DNA of 48,698 nt from a virus. Where the stretch lies: positions 1 to 48,698 of IMG/VR virus record IMGVR_UViG_3300044535_001635. One strand, 5' to 3'. A model generated the notes under the pieces. The model did no database searches, was not told the DNA's origin, and was given only the letters and a program-made list of their open reading frames with translations. Below are positions 7,420 through 17,735 of the stretch, piece after piece (position 1 is the stretch's first letter; every line of letters begins with the position of its first letter). The position numbers and the translations under genes were made by a program.

Positions 7420-10400
7420 ATGCCAAAATCATATAGAATAAGAACCCAGGTTGGGGTCGACAAATCAGTTAAAATTAATCTGGACCAAGATTTTGACCAA
7501 ATTAACATACTTTCTCTTAAAATATTACAGAGTGAGGTTTATAGCAGACAATGTTCTGACTATGGTGTTATTGTTGGTCGTGTATTTGTTAATGGTGGTT
7601 TTGGATTACCAAATGCAAGGGTTTCTATTTTCATACCGTTACAACCAGAAGATGAAAATAACCCTGTAATAACTGAATTATACCCTTACCAAAGTTTATC
7701 TGATGTAAGTGACGACGGTTATAGATATAATCTATTACCTAAACTACCTTCATATGAAGGTCACGCAGCAACTGGAACTTTTCCAACAAAAGAAGAAGTT
7801 TTATTAGACCAATCTTATATTGAGGTATACGACAAATATTATAAGTTCACAACTAAAACAAATGAAAGTGGTGACTATATGATTTTTGGGATTCCTTTAG
7901 GAACCCAGACTGTATTTTTGGACGTTGATTTGTCGGATATTGGTTGTTTTTCACTAACACCACAAGACTTAATCCAGAATGGAATTGCCACAGAAAATCA
8001 AGTTGATGGAAATACATTTAAGTCTTCTACAAATTTAAATGAACTTCCACAGATAAAAACATTAAATAAAATTATTGATATTTCACCATTATGGGGTGAT
8101 ACAGACGTTTGCCAATTAGGTATTACAAGAGTTGACTTTGATTTAAGTGAAGCAAATATAAGTATTGAACCAAAAGCAGTCTTTCTTGGTTCTATAATAT
8201 CAACAACTGATGACGATGCGTTAAGAGTAAGTTGTAAACCAAAAAATAATACAGGAAATCTTTGTGAATTAATTGCAGGGCCAGGACAAATATTATCAAT
8301 AAGACAAACAATAAATGTTGACCAGTTAGGACTTCCAATACTTGAAGAATTTAAATTACCAAATGACGGAAAAGTAATAGATGGTGATGGTTCATATTTG
8401 GTTAATTTACCAATGAACTTAGATTATGTTTATACAAATGAATTTGGTGAATCTGCAATTTCAAATGACCCAAAAGTTGGTATTCCAACAAAAGCAAGAT
8501 ATAGGTTTAAATTTAAGTGGGAAAACGAAGGTGGACTACAAAACGAGTTTCAAAGAGCAAACTTTTTTGTTCCAAATGTAAAAGAACACGGATGGACAGC
8601 ATCAACATACAATAGTGATCCACTTAAAAACGGTACTGTACAATTAATTACCGGAACAATACAACCCGGACAAGGAACAAATATTATATTTGGTCCACTT
8701 GGAAATAGTGGTTTAGTTTTTAAAGAAGTTGTAAACGTATCAAGTTATTCTGTTGAAGTAGGACCAAGTATTGGTGGACCTTGGACACCATATTATGGTG
8801 ACACACAAGTGATATCAACACAAACACCAAATGATTTTATAAATGTAACTTTGGTTCCAGAGGACCCAAATCAACCATCAGACATTGTTTATAAGTTTTT
8901 TAATCAAGAATATTTTGATTTACTAAAATCATATTCATTTAGTTTAGATTGGGACGACTACGCAGATTCACAAGCAGCAATAAATTGTGAAGATACTTTT
9001 TATGAATTTCACTATAATAAAGTATATACTACAGCAATGTTTCTTGATCGTTATAAAAGAGGTCTTGGAAGAGCAAAACATTTAGGGATAAAAGAAATTG
9101 ATAGTAGAACTTGTAAGTCTGAAACAAACACATTTCCAGTAAATGATATTGTAAGGAATTTTGATTTCTTATTTTTTGTTTTTAATCTTTTTCTTTCAAT
9201 ATTAACACCTCTTGTTTTTATACCATTATTGTTTATCGCACATTTAATTGCGTTTATATGGCCAGTACTTAAATACTTGTTAGTATTTTTGGGTGGATAC
9301 ATAACATATCTTGGTGTTGATTCGGCAATTGATTTATATTACTACATAGCATCAATAGGTGATGCAAACTTAGGTGGTCCAGTAATTTCTGTTGCAACAA
9401 TTTTACAAATTATAAAACAAGGTGTGAAAGTCATATTTATGGTTGCAGCCGGACTTGCTTTTATTGCTTTTACTTTAAAATATTTGATAAATATTGATAA
9501 CTTCCCAAGACTTGGGTTACCAATGTTATCATATCCAGACTGTTCATCTTGTGACTGTGAATGTGGTAATGCTGATTTTTCAGAAGCAAATAATATAACT
9601 GAGTCTAGTGTTAATCAAGGAATATCTGATGCTCAATCACAAGTTGACGGTTCAAATTTACCAGAAGGAATACCAACAACAGCAATAACGGATAATTCTT
9701 TTATTGCACCAATTAATCTACCATCTTCATACCCAACACTCTCACATCCAAACGTAAGTCAAAATGACCCACAAGATGAACCAACTGGTGGGTTTTACTA
9801 TTATAATGGTCTTAGTTGTACAGTCCCACCATTTAATTGTAATTCATCGTTAGCTTGGAATATACCCTTTTGTGGCCACAAATCCTTAAGTTATTCAATC
9901 GGAGAACAATGGATAGACACAAATGTTATTATTGCCGCAACTCTTGGGTATCAAAGATTATTAAGCGGTAGTGAATCACTTGATGTTGGAAATGATTATT
10001 ATGGTGTTCCAGATAAAACATTTCTACATGCACCAAATCATTTCTTATTATCGGCACAAGAATATAGTGGCAACGCTTGGAGATTTTTTGCAAAACCATA
10101 TACAGAAACATATTCACAAAAATTAAATGAATTTAATTTAAGACAAAAGTATTTTGACGGTGTAAACCAAATTGAAGCTACCTTTAACACAACAAGCACA
10201 AACAATCAAAATACAAAACATAATGACCAAGTATTGGTAATACTAGCAAAAGCTGGAACTGCAAGTCAAATCGGTAACGGTAAATTATTTACATTCCAAG
10301 ACGGAGTAATTTCATTATGTAATCCAAATTTAAGTGGTGCTACTTTTCACGATGGTAATAATTTTGGTGAAAATCAATTTGGAAATAATGCCGTTACCGG

Positions 10401-13056
10401 TTTTACATCAACTGGTATTAGTATTACAAATTTAAGTTATGCAAACCCAACAACACCAACCAACTCCCAATCAGTACAATATGAACTATTCTATTCTGGT
10501 GAAAGTGAAAATTATTTACAGTACAACATAGATTTAGAATACTTCCAGTTAATTTCCGGATATACATACAATCAATTTAATTCACTTGCAAGTTTTACAA
10601 ACGCAAATTACTTCCCAAGTAAATATCTAAAACACGATGCTGTTTTTGTTTATCAAAACGGTAATTGTAATTTAACACAAGCACCACCACCAGCAAATAA
10701 TTACCAGTATTCTACTTTTAACAACATTGTTGAAGATATTCCCCAATTTGGTAATTTAGAAGTTTTAATCATTACTAGAGGTGTTGACCCACATTCACCA
10801 AAACAAAAAAATAAATACGATTTATCTAAAATTTTTGGTAAATCATTTGGACAAGGACCAATTGTTGAGGGTGAATATTATTTGAACATACCAATACAAG
10901 CAACAGGTGTTAAACCGATATCACACTTAATAACACAAAATGATTTACCATCTAATAATTTATTTTTTGAACCGTTTAATTTTAGAATTGGTGAAACTTA
11001 TATTGTAAGTGGTGTTACTTGTAACGAATTTACTGGTTTTACGTCAACTTTACCTTTTTATTATTTATGTCCAGATGAGTCAATAGCTAGTGGTTACAAA
11101 CCATCACCATTGGCGACTTTCCAAACAATATCTTTGTTAAGTCCAAACCAAGATGTAATACTAAGCAATTCAACCGGGAGAGCATTGGTTTTACCAACAA
11201 TATTTGACGCAACAAATACACCAAATCACGTAACTTTATTACAATCTACTTTAAATTATTATTTTGCTGGTGGTTCTTTTACGGCATCTAATTCATCTGC
11301 CGGTTGGATATATCAAGCTATGACTCAAACTTTTCCTAATAATAACGACCAATATTCTGTAGGACTTACAAAATATGCAGTATATTCACCTGCTTACTAT
11401 AAGTACAATCCGGCACCAATACAATTTACTGTTGACCAAACACCTGGACAACCACAATACCTTGTTATGAGAAGTGATAGATTACCAACCTCAACTAGAA
11501 CCGAAGAAAATTATGGAGAAACAAGTTATGCACTACATCAAAATACTAATTTCCAATATTTTGGTGCACAAGGTCAATCATCACCAACAATAGCTTTAGC
11601 TCCAGACCCATCGGCTGGTCAAGCTGTCTATGATGAGTCAGAATTTGTACAAGGTTTAACATCAACATTAAGTTGTGAAAATATGAGACCTTTAGAATGT
11701 TACCAAGGTAGCGGAACTAACATAAGTATTAATCCTAATTGTGAAATACCAGCAGATAGGATGATAAGAGGTTGTTATTGTCTTTTAAATAAAAACGAAG
11801 ATGGTCTTTTCTTATTAAAATTCCCAGAAGATGGTAGATTATTACTTGAATGGAAAACAAGATTTACATTGAATTTTGCAGCTTGTAGAGGCGTATTTTC
11901 TCAAACATTTCAGAATAACTGGGTTAATGGTGTTTTATATATGTTTACATTTAATAAGGCAACCAAATTTAATTTAGCACAACCTGATGAACCACAATAT
12001 AAGTACTGTCAAGACACTATAGTTTATAACGAATTAACTAATGGTTTTTATTATAGATCTTCACCTTGGAATGGTAATAATTTTATCGGTGTTGAATCAC
12101 CACCAGCAAGTCAGTTTTGGCCACCACAATTAATAAATGATTTCCCAGGTTTAGGATATAATGCAAAAAGAATTCAATTCCCAACAACAGTAATGGATAT
12201 GGGACCTAGAGATAAGTTTATTAGTCAAATATGTAATGATTCAGATTTTAACGGATATCTTGTTGACCAAGTAAAATCAACGTCTTACCAAGATAATTCT
12301 GATTTATTACAAATGAGTTTCATTTCAAGACTACTTAATGCCTCAGTTTGGGACCAAATTATACCAGTCGGAAGTCCAAGTGGTGGATCATCAGAAGGTA
12401 AAGGTATTGTACAATTTTTTAATAGTTCTAGAAAAGCGGAAAGAATTGATGGTGATATAGCACAAGCATTATCAATAAATTCTGAATGGAGAGTTAGTCC
12501 ATACATTGAAGAAAATTACCCAAATAATTTCTTATACATTGGTTCAGATGCAACACCAGACGCAAAACCTGTATTTGGTATTTTCTTTTCATCATCTACT
12601 GAAGATTATAGTTATAGAAGAAAATTATCACCTGGTATTGAAGCTTTAAGTTATAATTGTGGTGGTGTTTATAGTTATTATGGTTATCCTCACGACCAAA
12701 ATGTACCACATTATTTATGGAGGATAACAGGACCAACAAATAGTATTTTTGGGACAGAAGATAATAACTGGAATACACAAGTTTTATCAAATGGTGGATT
12801 TTTTAGTAAGACTTATCAAGATTTAGATTTTAATACAGACCCATATTTTAGGAAATCAAATAACCTTGAAAATTTTGGATTTATAACAAACTTTGATTCT
12901 AATGATAATCCAGAAATTTTACCAAACGGTGTTGTAAATGGATTACCAAATCAAAGCGTTATCGTTGGAGCACCGTACCATTTTTATTTTGGACTTTCAA
13001 ATGGGAATACGGCAATTGATAAATTCATAAAAATTTACATCAACACCGAAGGATAA
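7420..13056 (+). CDS. giant baseplate/tail structural protein with central hydrophobic segment
   Basis: At 1878 residues this is the longest gene here. Order and position after gp25 and gp6 suggest a gp7-like wedge role, but I see no sequence match to gp7. Residues about 50-165 look like a beta-sandwich of the carboxypeptidase-regulatory type (VGRVFVNGGFGLPNARVSIF, then ESGDYMIFGIPLGTQTVFLDV). Residues about 580-690 are strongly hydrophobic with three to five potential membrane helices (for example FFVFNLFLSILTPLVFIPLL and VIFMVAAGLAFIAFTLKYL). A Cys cluster follows at C708, C711, C713 and C715. The remaining about 1150 residues are Asn/Tyr/Ser/Thr-rich beta structure typical of phage appendages. 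The stop overlaps the next start (TAATG). Confidence 0.8.
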   Translation: MPKSYRIRTQVGVDKSVKINLDQDFDQINILSLKILQSEVYSRQCSDYGVIVGRVFVNGGFGLPNARVSIFIPLQPEDENNPVITELYPYQSLSDVSDDGYRYNLLPKLPSYEGHAATGTFPTKEEVLLDQSYIEVYDKYYKFTTKTNESGDYMIFGIPLGTQTVFLDVDLSDIGCFSLTPQDLIQNGIATENQVDGNTFKSSTNLNELPQIKTLNKIIDISPLWGDTDVCQLGITRVDFDLSEANISIEPKAVFLGSIISTTDDDALRVSCKPKNNTGNLCELIAGPGQILSIRQTINVDQLGLPILEEFKLPNDGKVIDGDGSYLVNLPMNLDYVYTNEFGESAISNDPKVGIPTKARYRFKFKWENEGGLQNEFQRANFFVPNVKEHGWTASTYNSDPLKNGTVQLITGTIQPGQGTNIIFGPLGNSGLVFKEVVNVSSYSVEVGPSIGGPWTPYYGDTQVISTQTPNDFINVTLVPEDPNQPSDIVYKFFNQEYFDLLKSYSFSLDWDDYADSQAAINCEDTFYEFHYNKVYTTAMFLDRYKRGLGRAKHLGIKEIDSRTCKSETNTFPVNDIVRNFDFLFFVFNLFLSILTPLVFIPLLFIAHLIAFIWPVLKYLLVFLGGYITYLGVDSAIDLYYYIASIGDANLGGPVISVATILQIIKQGVKVIFMVAAGLAFIAFTLKYLINIDNFPRLGLPMLSYPDCSSCDCECGNADFSEANNITESSVNQGISDAQSQVDGSNLPEGIPTTAITDNSFIAPINLPSSYPTLSHPNVSQNDPQDEPTGGFYYYNGLSCTVPPFNCNSSLAWNIPFCGHKSLSYSIGEQWIDTNVIIAATLGYQRLLSGSESLDVGNDYYGVPDKTFLHAPNHFLLSAQEYSGNAWRFFAKPYTETYSQKLNEFNLRQKYFDGVNQIEATFNTTSTNNQNTKHNDQVLVILAKAGTASQIGNGKLFTFQDGVISLCNPNLSGATFHDGNNFGENQFGNNAVTGFTSTGISITNLSYANPTTPTNSQSVQYELFYSGESENYLQYNIDLEYFQLISGYTYNQFNSLASFTNANYFPSKYLKHDAVFVYQNGNCNLTQAPPPANNYQYSTFNNIVEDIPQFGNLEVLIITRGVDPHSPKQKNKYDLSKIFGKSFGQGPIVEGEYYLNIPIQATGVKPISHLITQNDLPSNNLFFEPFNFRIGETYIVSGVTCNEFTGFTSTLPFYYLCPDESIASGYKPSPLATFQTISLLSPNQDVILSNSTGRALVLPTIFDATNTPNHVTLLQSTLNYYFAGGSFTASNSSAGWIYQAMTQTFPNNNDQYSVGLTKYAVYSPAYYKYNPAPIQFTVDQTPGQPQYLVMRSDRLPTSTRTEENYGETSYALHQNTNFQYFGAQGQSSPTIALAPDPSAGQAVYDESEFVQGLTSTLSCENMRPLECYQGSGTNISINPNCEIPADRMIRGCYCLLNKNEDGLFLLKFPEDGRLLLEWKTRFTLNFAACRGVFSQTFQNNWVNGVLYMFTFNKATKFNLAQPDEPQYKYCQDTIVYNELTNGFYYRSSPWNGNNFIGVESPPASQFWPPQLINDFPGLGYNAKRIQFPTTVMDMGPRDKFISQICNDSDFNGYLVDQVKSTSYQDNSDLLQMSFISRLLNASVWDQIIPVGSPSGGSSEGKGIVQFFNSSRKAERIDGDIAQALSINSEWRVSPYIEENYPNNFLYIGSDATPDAKPVFGIFFSSSTEDYSYRRKLSPGIEALSYNCGGVYSYYGYPHDQNVPHYLWRITGPTNSIFGTEDNNWNTQVLSNGGFFSKTYQDLDFNTDPYFRKSNNLENFGFITNFDSNDNPEILPNGVVNGLPNQSVIVGAPYHFYFGLSNGNTAIDKFIKIYINTEG

Positions 13057-14804
13057 TGCCAATAGATAACCCAACTGTAATAGTACAAAGTAACAAAAGA
13101 TACCAGGGTGCACCAGTACTTGATGGTCAACAAAAAATTGTTCTTGAACAAACATCACACGAACAAGTTGAATATGAGAGATATATAGACGTTAACCTTG
13201 AAGAAACTTTTGTTAATGAAAGAGAATCGTCTAATGTTTTTAGACCAAGTACAAAATATAATCTAATAATAAAAAACAAATATTCTGGAAGTACTACTTA
13301 CCAACCATATGTTGATTACCTCGCATATACAAATGTTACTCAAACAACTGAAAAAATTGCTTGCGGTTTTACACCAGTCGAGTGGTACGGTTTCCCACAA
13401 TACTCTGAATTTGATTTTATAAGAACCGATAATAACCAAGTTGGTTACACTTCAGGTGTTAATAACCATCAAATTTTTATAAACAAAAGTGCGTCAACCT
13501 ATAATTGGACACACTATATGACTTACCCATATTCAAATGACTACACAAAAACATTATATGTTCACGACCCACAAACAATTGCAACTTGGACTTTCCAAGC
13601 CCAAGACGGTATACCGTACTTAATCACATCAAGAATTAATAATTTAATTACGTTTAGATGTCCAATGAAACACGGATTAAGTACAAGACAATATGTCCAA
13701 CTACCATTCAGTTATAATGGAACAGACTTATTTGAAGTTGATTCTGTTGGTGATGGTGGTTCTGGTAGTGAAGAATATATTTTTAACATATTTGATATTG
13801 GTTATTTAACAACAAATTTTGACCCAGGAAATACTGGTAATTTAAAGAAAGTTTTGGATCCAGTAAATTCTGCCGAAACAATGTCGAAATATTATGTTAA
13901 GGTTAATAAGATTTTGACTGAAGTTGGTGATGCAATTTTAACAAAATCTGGATTTGAAGAAAACATTTTTAATTTAAAAACACAATTTGAAAAAGTTTTA
14001 TCTGGTGGAACACCACTTCAAATTTTAACACCACCAACTTGTCCAAGAACATCAATAGTTGAAGGTTCACAATGTTATACACTATCATTTAATCGAGACA
14101 TTGATATTAGTAAAATACGAGATAATCAAAATAGACCAATAAACGAACTATACTTTACAAGTGTTTGGAAAGGATATTGGGGTTGGACAAATAAATTAAG
14201 AGAAGGATATGAATTTAATATGCCTTTACAGAATAATGCACCATCCATTTATTGGGATTTAAATAATGGTCTATCAAATACTAATATTGCAAATATTTCA
14301 TATACATCTAATGTAGGTTCTGGACCTTTTTACTATAATAGTGATTTAAAAAAAGATGATTTATTATATGGTGATTTTTGTGAGTGGAATGACTTTACAC
14401 AAGAAGAAAGGATTGTTTCACGTAAAGTTCATAAATTTACATTTAATCAAAATTGGTTTACACAATATGATTTATTTTCATTAACTAACCAACTTGGTTA
14501 TTACTATTACCCACACAATCCAGTAACAATTAGAGTTTTTTCTGAATACGTTGAAGAAGGTGATGCAAATGTTGTGACCGGAATACCAGATTGGGCATTT
14601 TATTCAAATAGTTCAAATGGTTTTAGATGGAGAGATATATATCCTTATGGTTATGTGGATTCTTCTGGATTAGGTGTTGACTATCCATTCACAAATGGAA
14701 AACATTATCCTTTTAATACAACAATTTTTAGATTATTCTATGAAGGTATAAGTCAACCAGATATAACACAAATACAAGAACCAACCGAAGATGAGTGTGA
14801 ATAA
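13056..14804 (+). CDS. putative baseplate/tail structural protein
   Basis: This 582-residue protein has its start overlapping the stop of the 1878-residue gene. It is rich in Tyr, Asn, Thr and Phe with alternating beta-strand patterns, as in the rest of the late block. The N-terminus (VNLEETFVNERESSNVFRPSTKYNL) recalls regions in which wedge proteins describe attachment interfaces, but no family can be named with confidence. By synteny with T4 (genes 6, 7, 8) it could occupy a gp8-like place. No membrane segment or signal peptide is seen. The acidic C-terminus (EPTEDECE) overlaps the next gene by 14 bases. Confidence 0.75.
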   Translation: MPIDNPTVIVQSNKRYQGAPVLDGQQKIVLEQTSHEQVEYERYIDVNLEETFVNERESSNVFRPSTKYNLIIKNKYSGSTTYQPYVDYLAYTNVTQTTEKIACGFTPVEWYGFPQYSEFDFIRTDNNQVGYTSGVNNHQIFINKSASTYNWTHYMTYPYSNDYTKTLYVHDPQTIATWTFQAQDGIPYLITSRINNLITFRCPMKHGLSTRQYVQLPFSYNGTDLFEVDSVGDGGSGSEEYIFNIFDIGYLTTNFDPGNTGNLKKVLDPVNSAETMSKYYVKVNKILTEVGDAILTKSGFEENIFNLKTQFEKVLSGGTPLQILTPPTCPRTSIVEGSQCYTLSFNRDIDISKIRDNQNRPINELYFTSVWKGYWGWTNKLREGYEFNMPLQNNAPSIYWDLNNGLSNTNIANISYTSNVGSGPFYYNSDLKKDDLLYGDFCEWNDFTQEERIVSRKVHKFTFNQNWFTQYDLFSLTNQLGYYYYPHNPVTIRVFSEYVEEGDANVVTGIPDWAFYSNSSNGFRWRDIYPYGYVDSSGLGVDYPFTNGKHYPFNTTIFRLFYEGISQPDITQIQEPTEDECE

Positions 14805-15609
14805 ATATAAAATAGTGAAATCAGCAATTGGTAAACAAATAGATTTACCAATCGAAATGAAATGGGATTTTTCAGAAAGAGACCAAGCCATTGATACCTA
14901 CCAAGGTGAGGTGCTTGATGAACTCATTGGATTGCCAAACGACTTTGAACTTTCAAGATTTTCACATAGTCAGTATGTTGCAACAAATAATGTGGACATA
15001 CTAACAAAAATAAATTACGAATTTTATTTCTTTGATACCGGAGATACAATAAACAATTCAACATCTTGGCACAACAGTTATTTGTATGAAGATTTTACAA
15101 AACAAGACGTTTATTACTTTTCAAAACCTTTTACGAAGTCATTTTTTAAATTAAATTTTTATGATACACCAAATGAATCTAACCAAAAAAACTATTTTTC
15201 TATAATACTACCAGTACAACAAGGTGATTTTGAAACAGTAACAATTTCAACTTTTTTACAGAACGTACAAATTAGAAAACCAAAAATGGGATTAGATTTT
15301 GTTGGGGATAAAGAAGGATTTTTCATTTATTGGTTACGTGAGAATTTTTATATAAACATAAATGAATTTTATATGTCTGCTAAATTTTTTAATGCAAGAC
15401 GAGGAATTTTTGTTAATATGATGAATCGACCCCAATCAATATTTTCAGCGTCAGGTAATTATTATACATTTAATAAAGCAAATTATTTTTACTATAAAGT
15501 TAGTTTAAATTACCCGTCAAAAACATATGAGGTTTATGATACAATAACTGGACTTAGAGTTGGAACAGATGTTTCGTCGATAAACTGGTATGAATATTTA
15601 AACCCATAA
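14791..15609 (+). CDS. putative baseplate/tail structural protein
   Basis: This 272-residue protein overlaps the preceding gene by 14 bases and stops one base before the next ATG, so it is translated as part of a tightly coupled structural operon. It starts with a short basic segment (MSVNKYKIVKSAIGKQIDLP) and continues with aromatic, beta-rich sequence. No family is recognised. Stoichiometric coupling with its neighbours implies a virion component. Confidence 0.7.
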   Translation: MSVNKYKIVKSAIGKQIDLPIEMKWDFSERDQAIDTYQGEVLDELIGLPNDFELSRFSHSQYVATNNVDILTKINYEFYFFDTGDTINNSTSWHNSYLYEDFTKQDVYYFSKPFTKSFFKLNFYDTPNESNQKNYFSIILPVQQGDFETVTISTFLQNVQIRKPKMGLDFVGDKEGFFIYWLRENFYININEFYMSAKFFNARRGIFVNMMNRPQSIFSASGNYYTFNKANYFYYKVSLNYPSKTYEVYDTITGLRVGTDVSSINWYEYLNP

Positions 15610-15610
15610 T

Positions 15611-16783
15611 ATGGAAGAGCAAAAGTATTATTTTAAAATTTCTAGAGAAAACATATTAGGTGATATTGTACAAGTACCATACACTGGTGAAACCGATATT
15701 ACGGTTTCAATAGACCCTTGTTGTCCTATAACATCAACAACTGTAAACAATATAACAGGAACAACTGGTTATTATTTACCAATGAACTACTTGTTATCTG
15801 GTGGAACAAACGGTGATTCATTATTAACTTGTTTAACAGTACCACTTCTTTTCACACAAACAGCAATAGATATTGGATATTACACACCTTTTGATGGTGC
15901 CGTATTACAAAAAGATGTTATTATTAATTTTTTATGGTCAGCAGATACAAGTTCACCTTATACTGTAACTTTTTTTAATACTTCAGAAAAAGAACTTAAA
16001 AAATTCTTAACACTAAGTAAATACACATTAGATTGGGGTGATAATTCACCTTTAATAACATTAACAAGTAGTTCACCAATAACGCATACTTATGTTAATT
16101 CACCACAAGATTATGTTATTAAATTGAAGTCTGAATCACCTTGGGGTATATCTAACGTAGAAAAACCAATTAAATTACCATATACTGGTTTAACAATCGA
16201 TAATCCACAAGGCACGGCATATTTCACACCAGCAGGTTGTACCTGGACTGGAACACCAGTTAGTTATGACTACATATTTACTGGTGACTCAAATACAAAC
16301 ATTCTCGATTATGATAGTAGTAATTATACAACAGTTCCTTTTTTAATTACTGGTTTTACACAAAGTAGTGTAAACGATCTTGCTGTTTATGGACCAAAAT
16401 TTAATTTATTTGGTGGAAAGTTTAAACTTAATATACCAATAACTGGAAACTCTGGAACACAGGGTGTTTATTTAGGTCCAGACCCAACAAATAGTTATAC
16501 CGCATATACAATAGACGATATTTTATATTGGGATTTGTCCGATGGTACTACAATTTATTTTATTTCTTCTTATGGTATAGATGTAGATTTATTCACATTA
16601 TCAGCAATAACAAAAAACGAGGCATTACTCAATGTTATTGATGAACCAGCGATTGAATCGGAGTTATTTATAGAACGTGGCAAGGTTTCGGGACTAGAAA
16701 CAATGCAGAGACTTGGTGAAATAGATAACTTGGGAGATATAACCAAGTATGGTTATGGATTTTTTAGAGTCAAAAAATTCTAA
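15611..16783 (+). CDS. putative baseplate protein with PKD-like domain
   Basis: This 390-residue structural protein starts one base after the previous stop. Residues about 95-185 contain a PKD-like beta-sandwich, marked by LDWGDNSPL (141-144 DWGD) and ITHTYVNSPQDYVIKL, the WGDG and HTY motifs of that fold, which is common in extracellular Bacteroidetes proteins. The C-terminal 40 residues (ERGKVSGLETMQRLGEID, then KYGYGFFRV) are charged and unlike the rest, suggesting a docking segment to the baseplate core. The Cys pair near residue 38 and the Thr/Asn bias match other proteins of this block. Confidence 0.7.
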   Translation: MEEQKYYFKISRENILGDIVQVPYTGETDITVSIDPCCPITSTTVNNITGTTGYYLPMNYLLSGGTNGDSLLTCLTVPLLFTQTAIDIGYYTPFDGAVLQKDVIINFLWSADTSSPYTVTFFNTSEKELKKFLTLSKYTLDWGDNSPLITLTSSSPITHTYVNSPQDYVIKLKSESPWGISNVEKPIKLPYTGLTIDNPQGTAYFTPAGCTWTGTPVSYDYIFTGDSNTNILDYDSSNYTTVPFLITGFTQSSVNDLAVYGPKFNLFGGKFKLNIPITGNSGTQGVYLGPDPTNSYTAYTIDDILYWDLSDGTTIYFISSYGIDVDLFTLSAITKNEALLNVIDEPAIESELFIERGKVSGLETMQRLGEIDNLGDITKYGYGFFRVKKF

Positions 16784-16790
16784 AAGGTCG

Positions 16791-16819
16791 TATTTATTAA
16801 AAGATAAACATTATAAATA
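16791..16819 (+). promoter_or_regulatory. paired TATTTAT / TATAAATA motifs, candidate late promoter
   Basis: TATTTATT at 16791-16798 is followed by TATAAATA at 16812-16819, the exact T4 late-promoter octamer, eight bases before a GTG start codon. The two motifs are reverse complements of each other in their cores. This is the only site where the T4 orientation stands alone before a gene. Confidence 0.45.
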
Positions 16820-16826
16820 ATTAAAA

Positions 16827-17735
16827 GTGGCAACAGGAAATTACGGAACCATAAGACCAGCAGATGTTAGTCCAGAAGATGTTGAAATTATATTAAATTA
16901 CACACCTTCAAGAGACGACACTGATAATTTTTTACTTACAAAATTAGATGCTAGGGCGGTTCTAAAACCATATTTTCATAATATTAATACTGGTGGAAAC
17001 GCTAATGTAGAGATTTTGGGTGGACTTTACAATCTTAAATTACCAGCTGACCAATTTAATAAATTAGGGATATATACACTCTATATAAGACCGGCGGAAA
17101 TCAGAACAAAAATAACAGATTGTGGTGTACTATCATCATTACCAAACGTTCAAGGAATTGTTATTGATATTAATAACGTACCGAGTACATTTAGAAATAA
17201 ATTTGTTAATCAAGGTTTAATTGGTTTTAGAGTTGAATATTTGAACGATAATGGAACAAAAATTCCTAACTTTTTTAGACTTATAACATCTTCGTTTTAT
17301 TGTGAACCAGTTTATGTTAACTTAACAAATACATCACAAAAAGCTGTAAGATATAGATACGTTGAGGGTGTTACAAATTTACTTTTTTGTACTCTTTCAC
17401 CATCATCGTCACCAACAAACAAACCAAACGCTATTCCATTTATTGGTCAACCAAACCAAAATATAATAATAACAAATACATTTTTTAATCCAATAACAAC
17501 TGAAATTGAAATTGTTGAACACGATGTCTCAACACTTGCAATTGCCCTTTATGGTAATCAAACCAAATCTATTGATGATGGTGTTTATACAATTTACGAT
17601 AGTCAAAATAACATTTATAAACAATACAATCTATATGAAATTCGTGACCAATTTAATGAATTATTATTTGAAGTTAGACAAGATAGAGGAACAAATATAG
17701 ACTTTAGTAAAGCATTCAATAACATAACAGGATAA
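16827..17735 (+). CDS. putative baseplate/tail structural protein (GTG start)
   Basis: This 302-residue protein uses GTG, chosen because no in-frame ATG lies near it, the encoded start (ATGNYGTIRPADVSPEDV) is sensible and the candidate promoter is just upstream. Helix-like residues 12-45 are followed by mainly beta sequence. The ending (LLFEVRQDRGTNIDFSKAFN) is charged. No family is recognised. Its stop overlaps the start of the 1001-residue gene (TAATG), so the two are translationally coupled and probably assemble together. Confidence 0.7.
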   Translation: MATGNYGTIRPADVSPEDVEIILNYTPSRDDTDNFLLTKLDARAVLKPYFHNINTGGNANVEILGGLYNLKLPADQFNKLGIYTLYIRPAEIRTKITDCGVLSSLPNVQGIVIDINNVPSTFRNKFVNQGLIGFRVEYLNDNGTKIPNFFRLITSSFYCEPVYVNLTNTSQKAVRYRYVEGVTNLLFCTLSPSSSPTNKPNAIPFIGQPNQNIIITNTFFNPITTEIEIVEHDVSTLAIALYGNQTKSIDDGVYTIYDSQNNIYKQYNLYEIRDQFNELLFEVRQDRGTNIDFSKAFNNITG

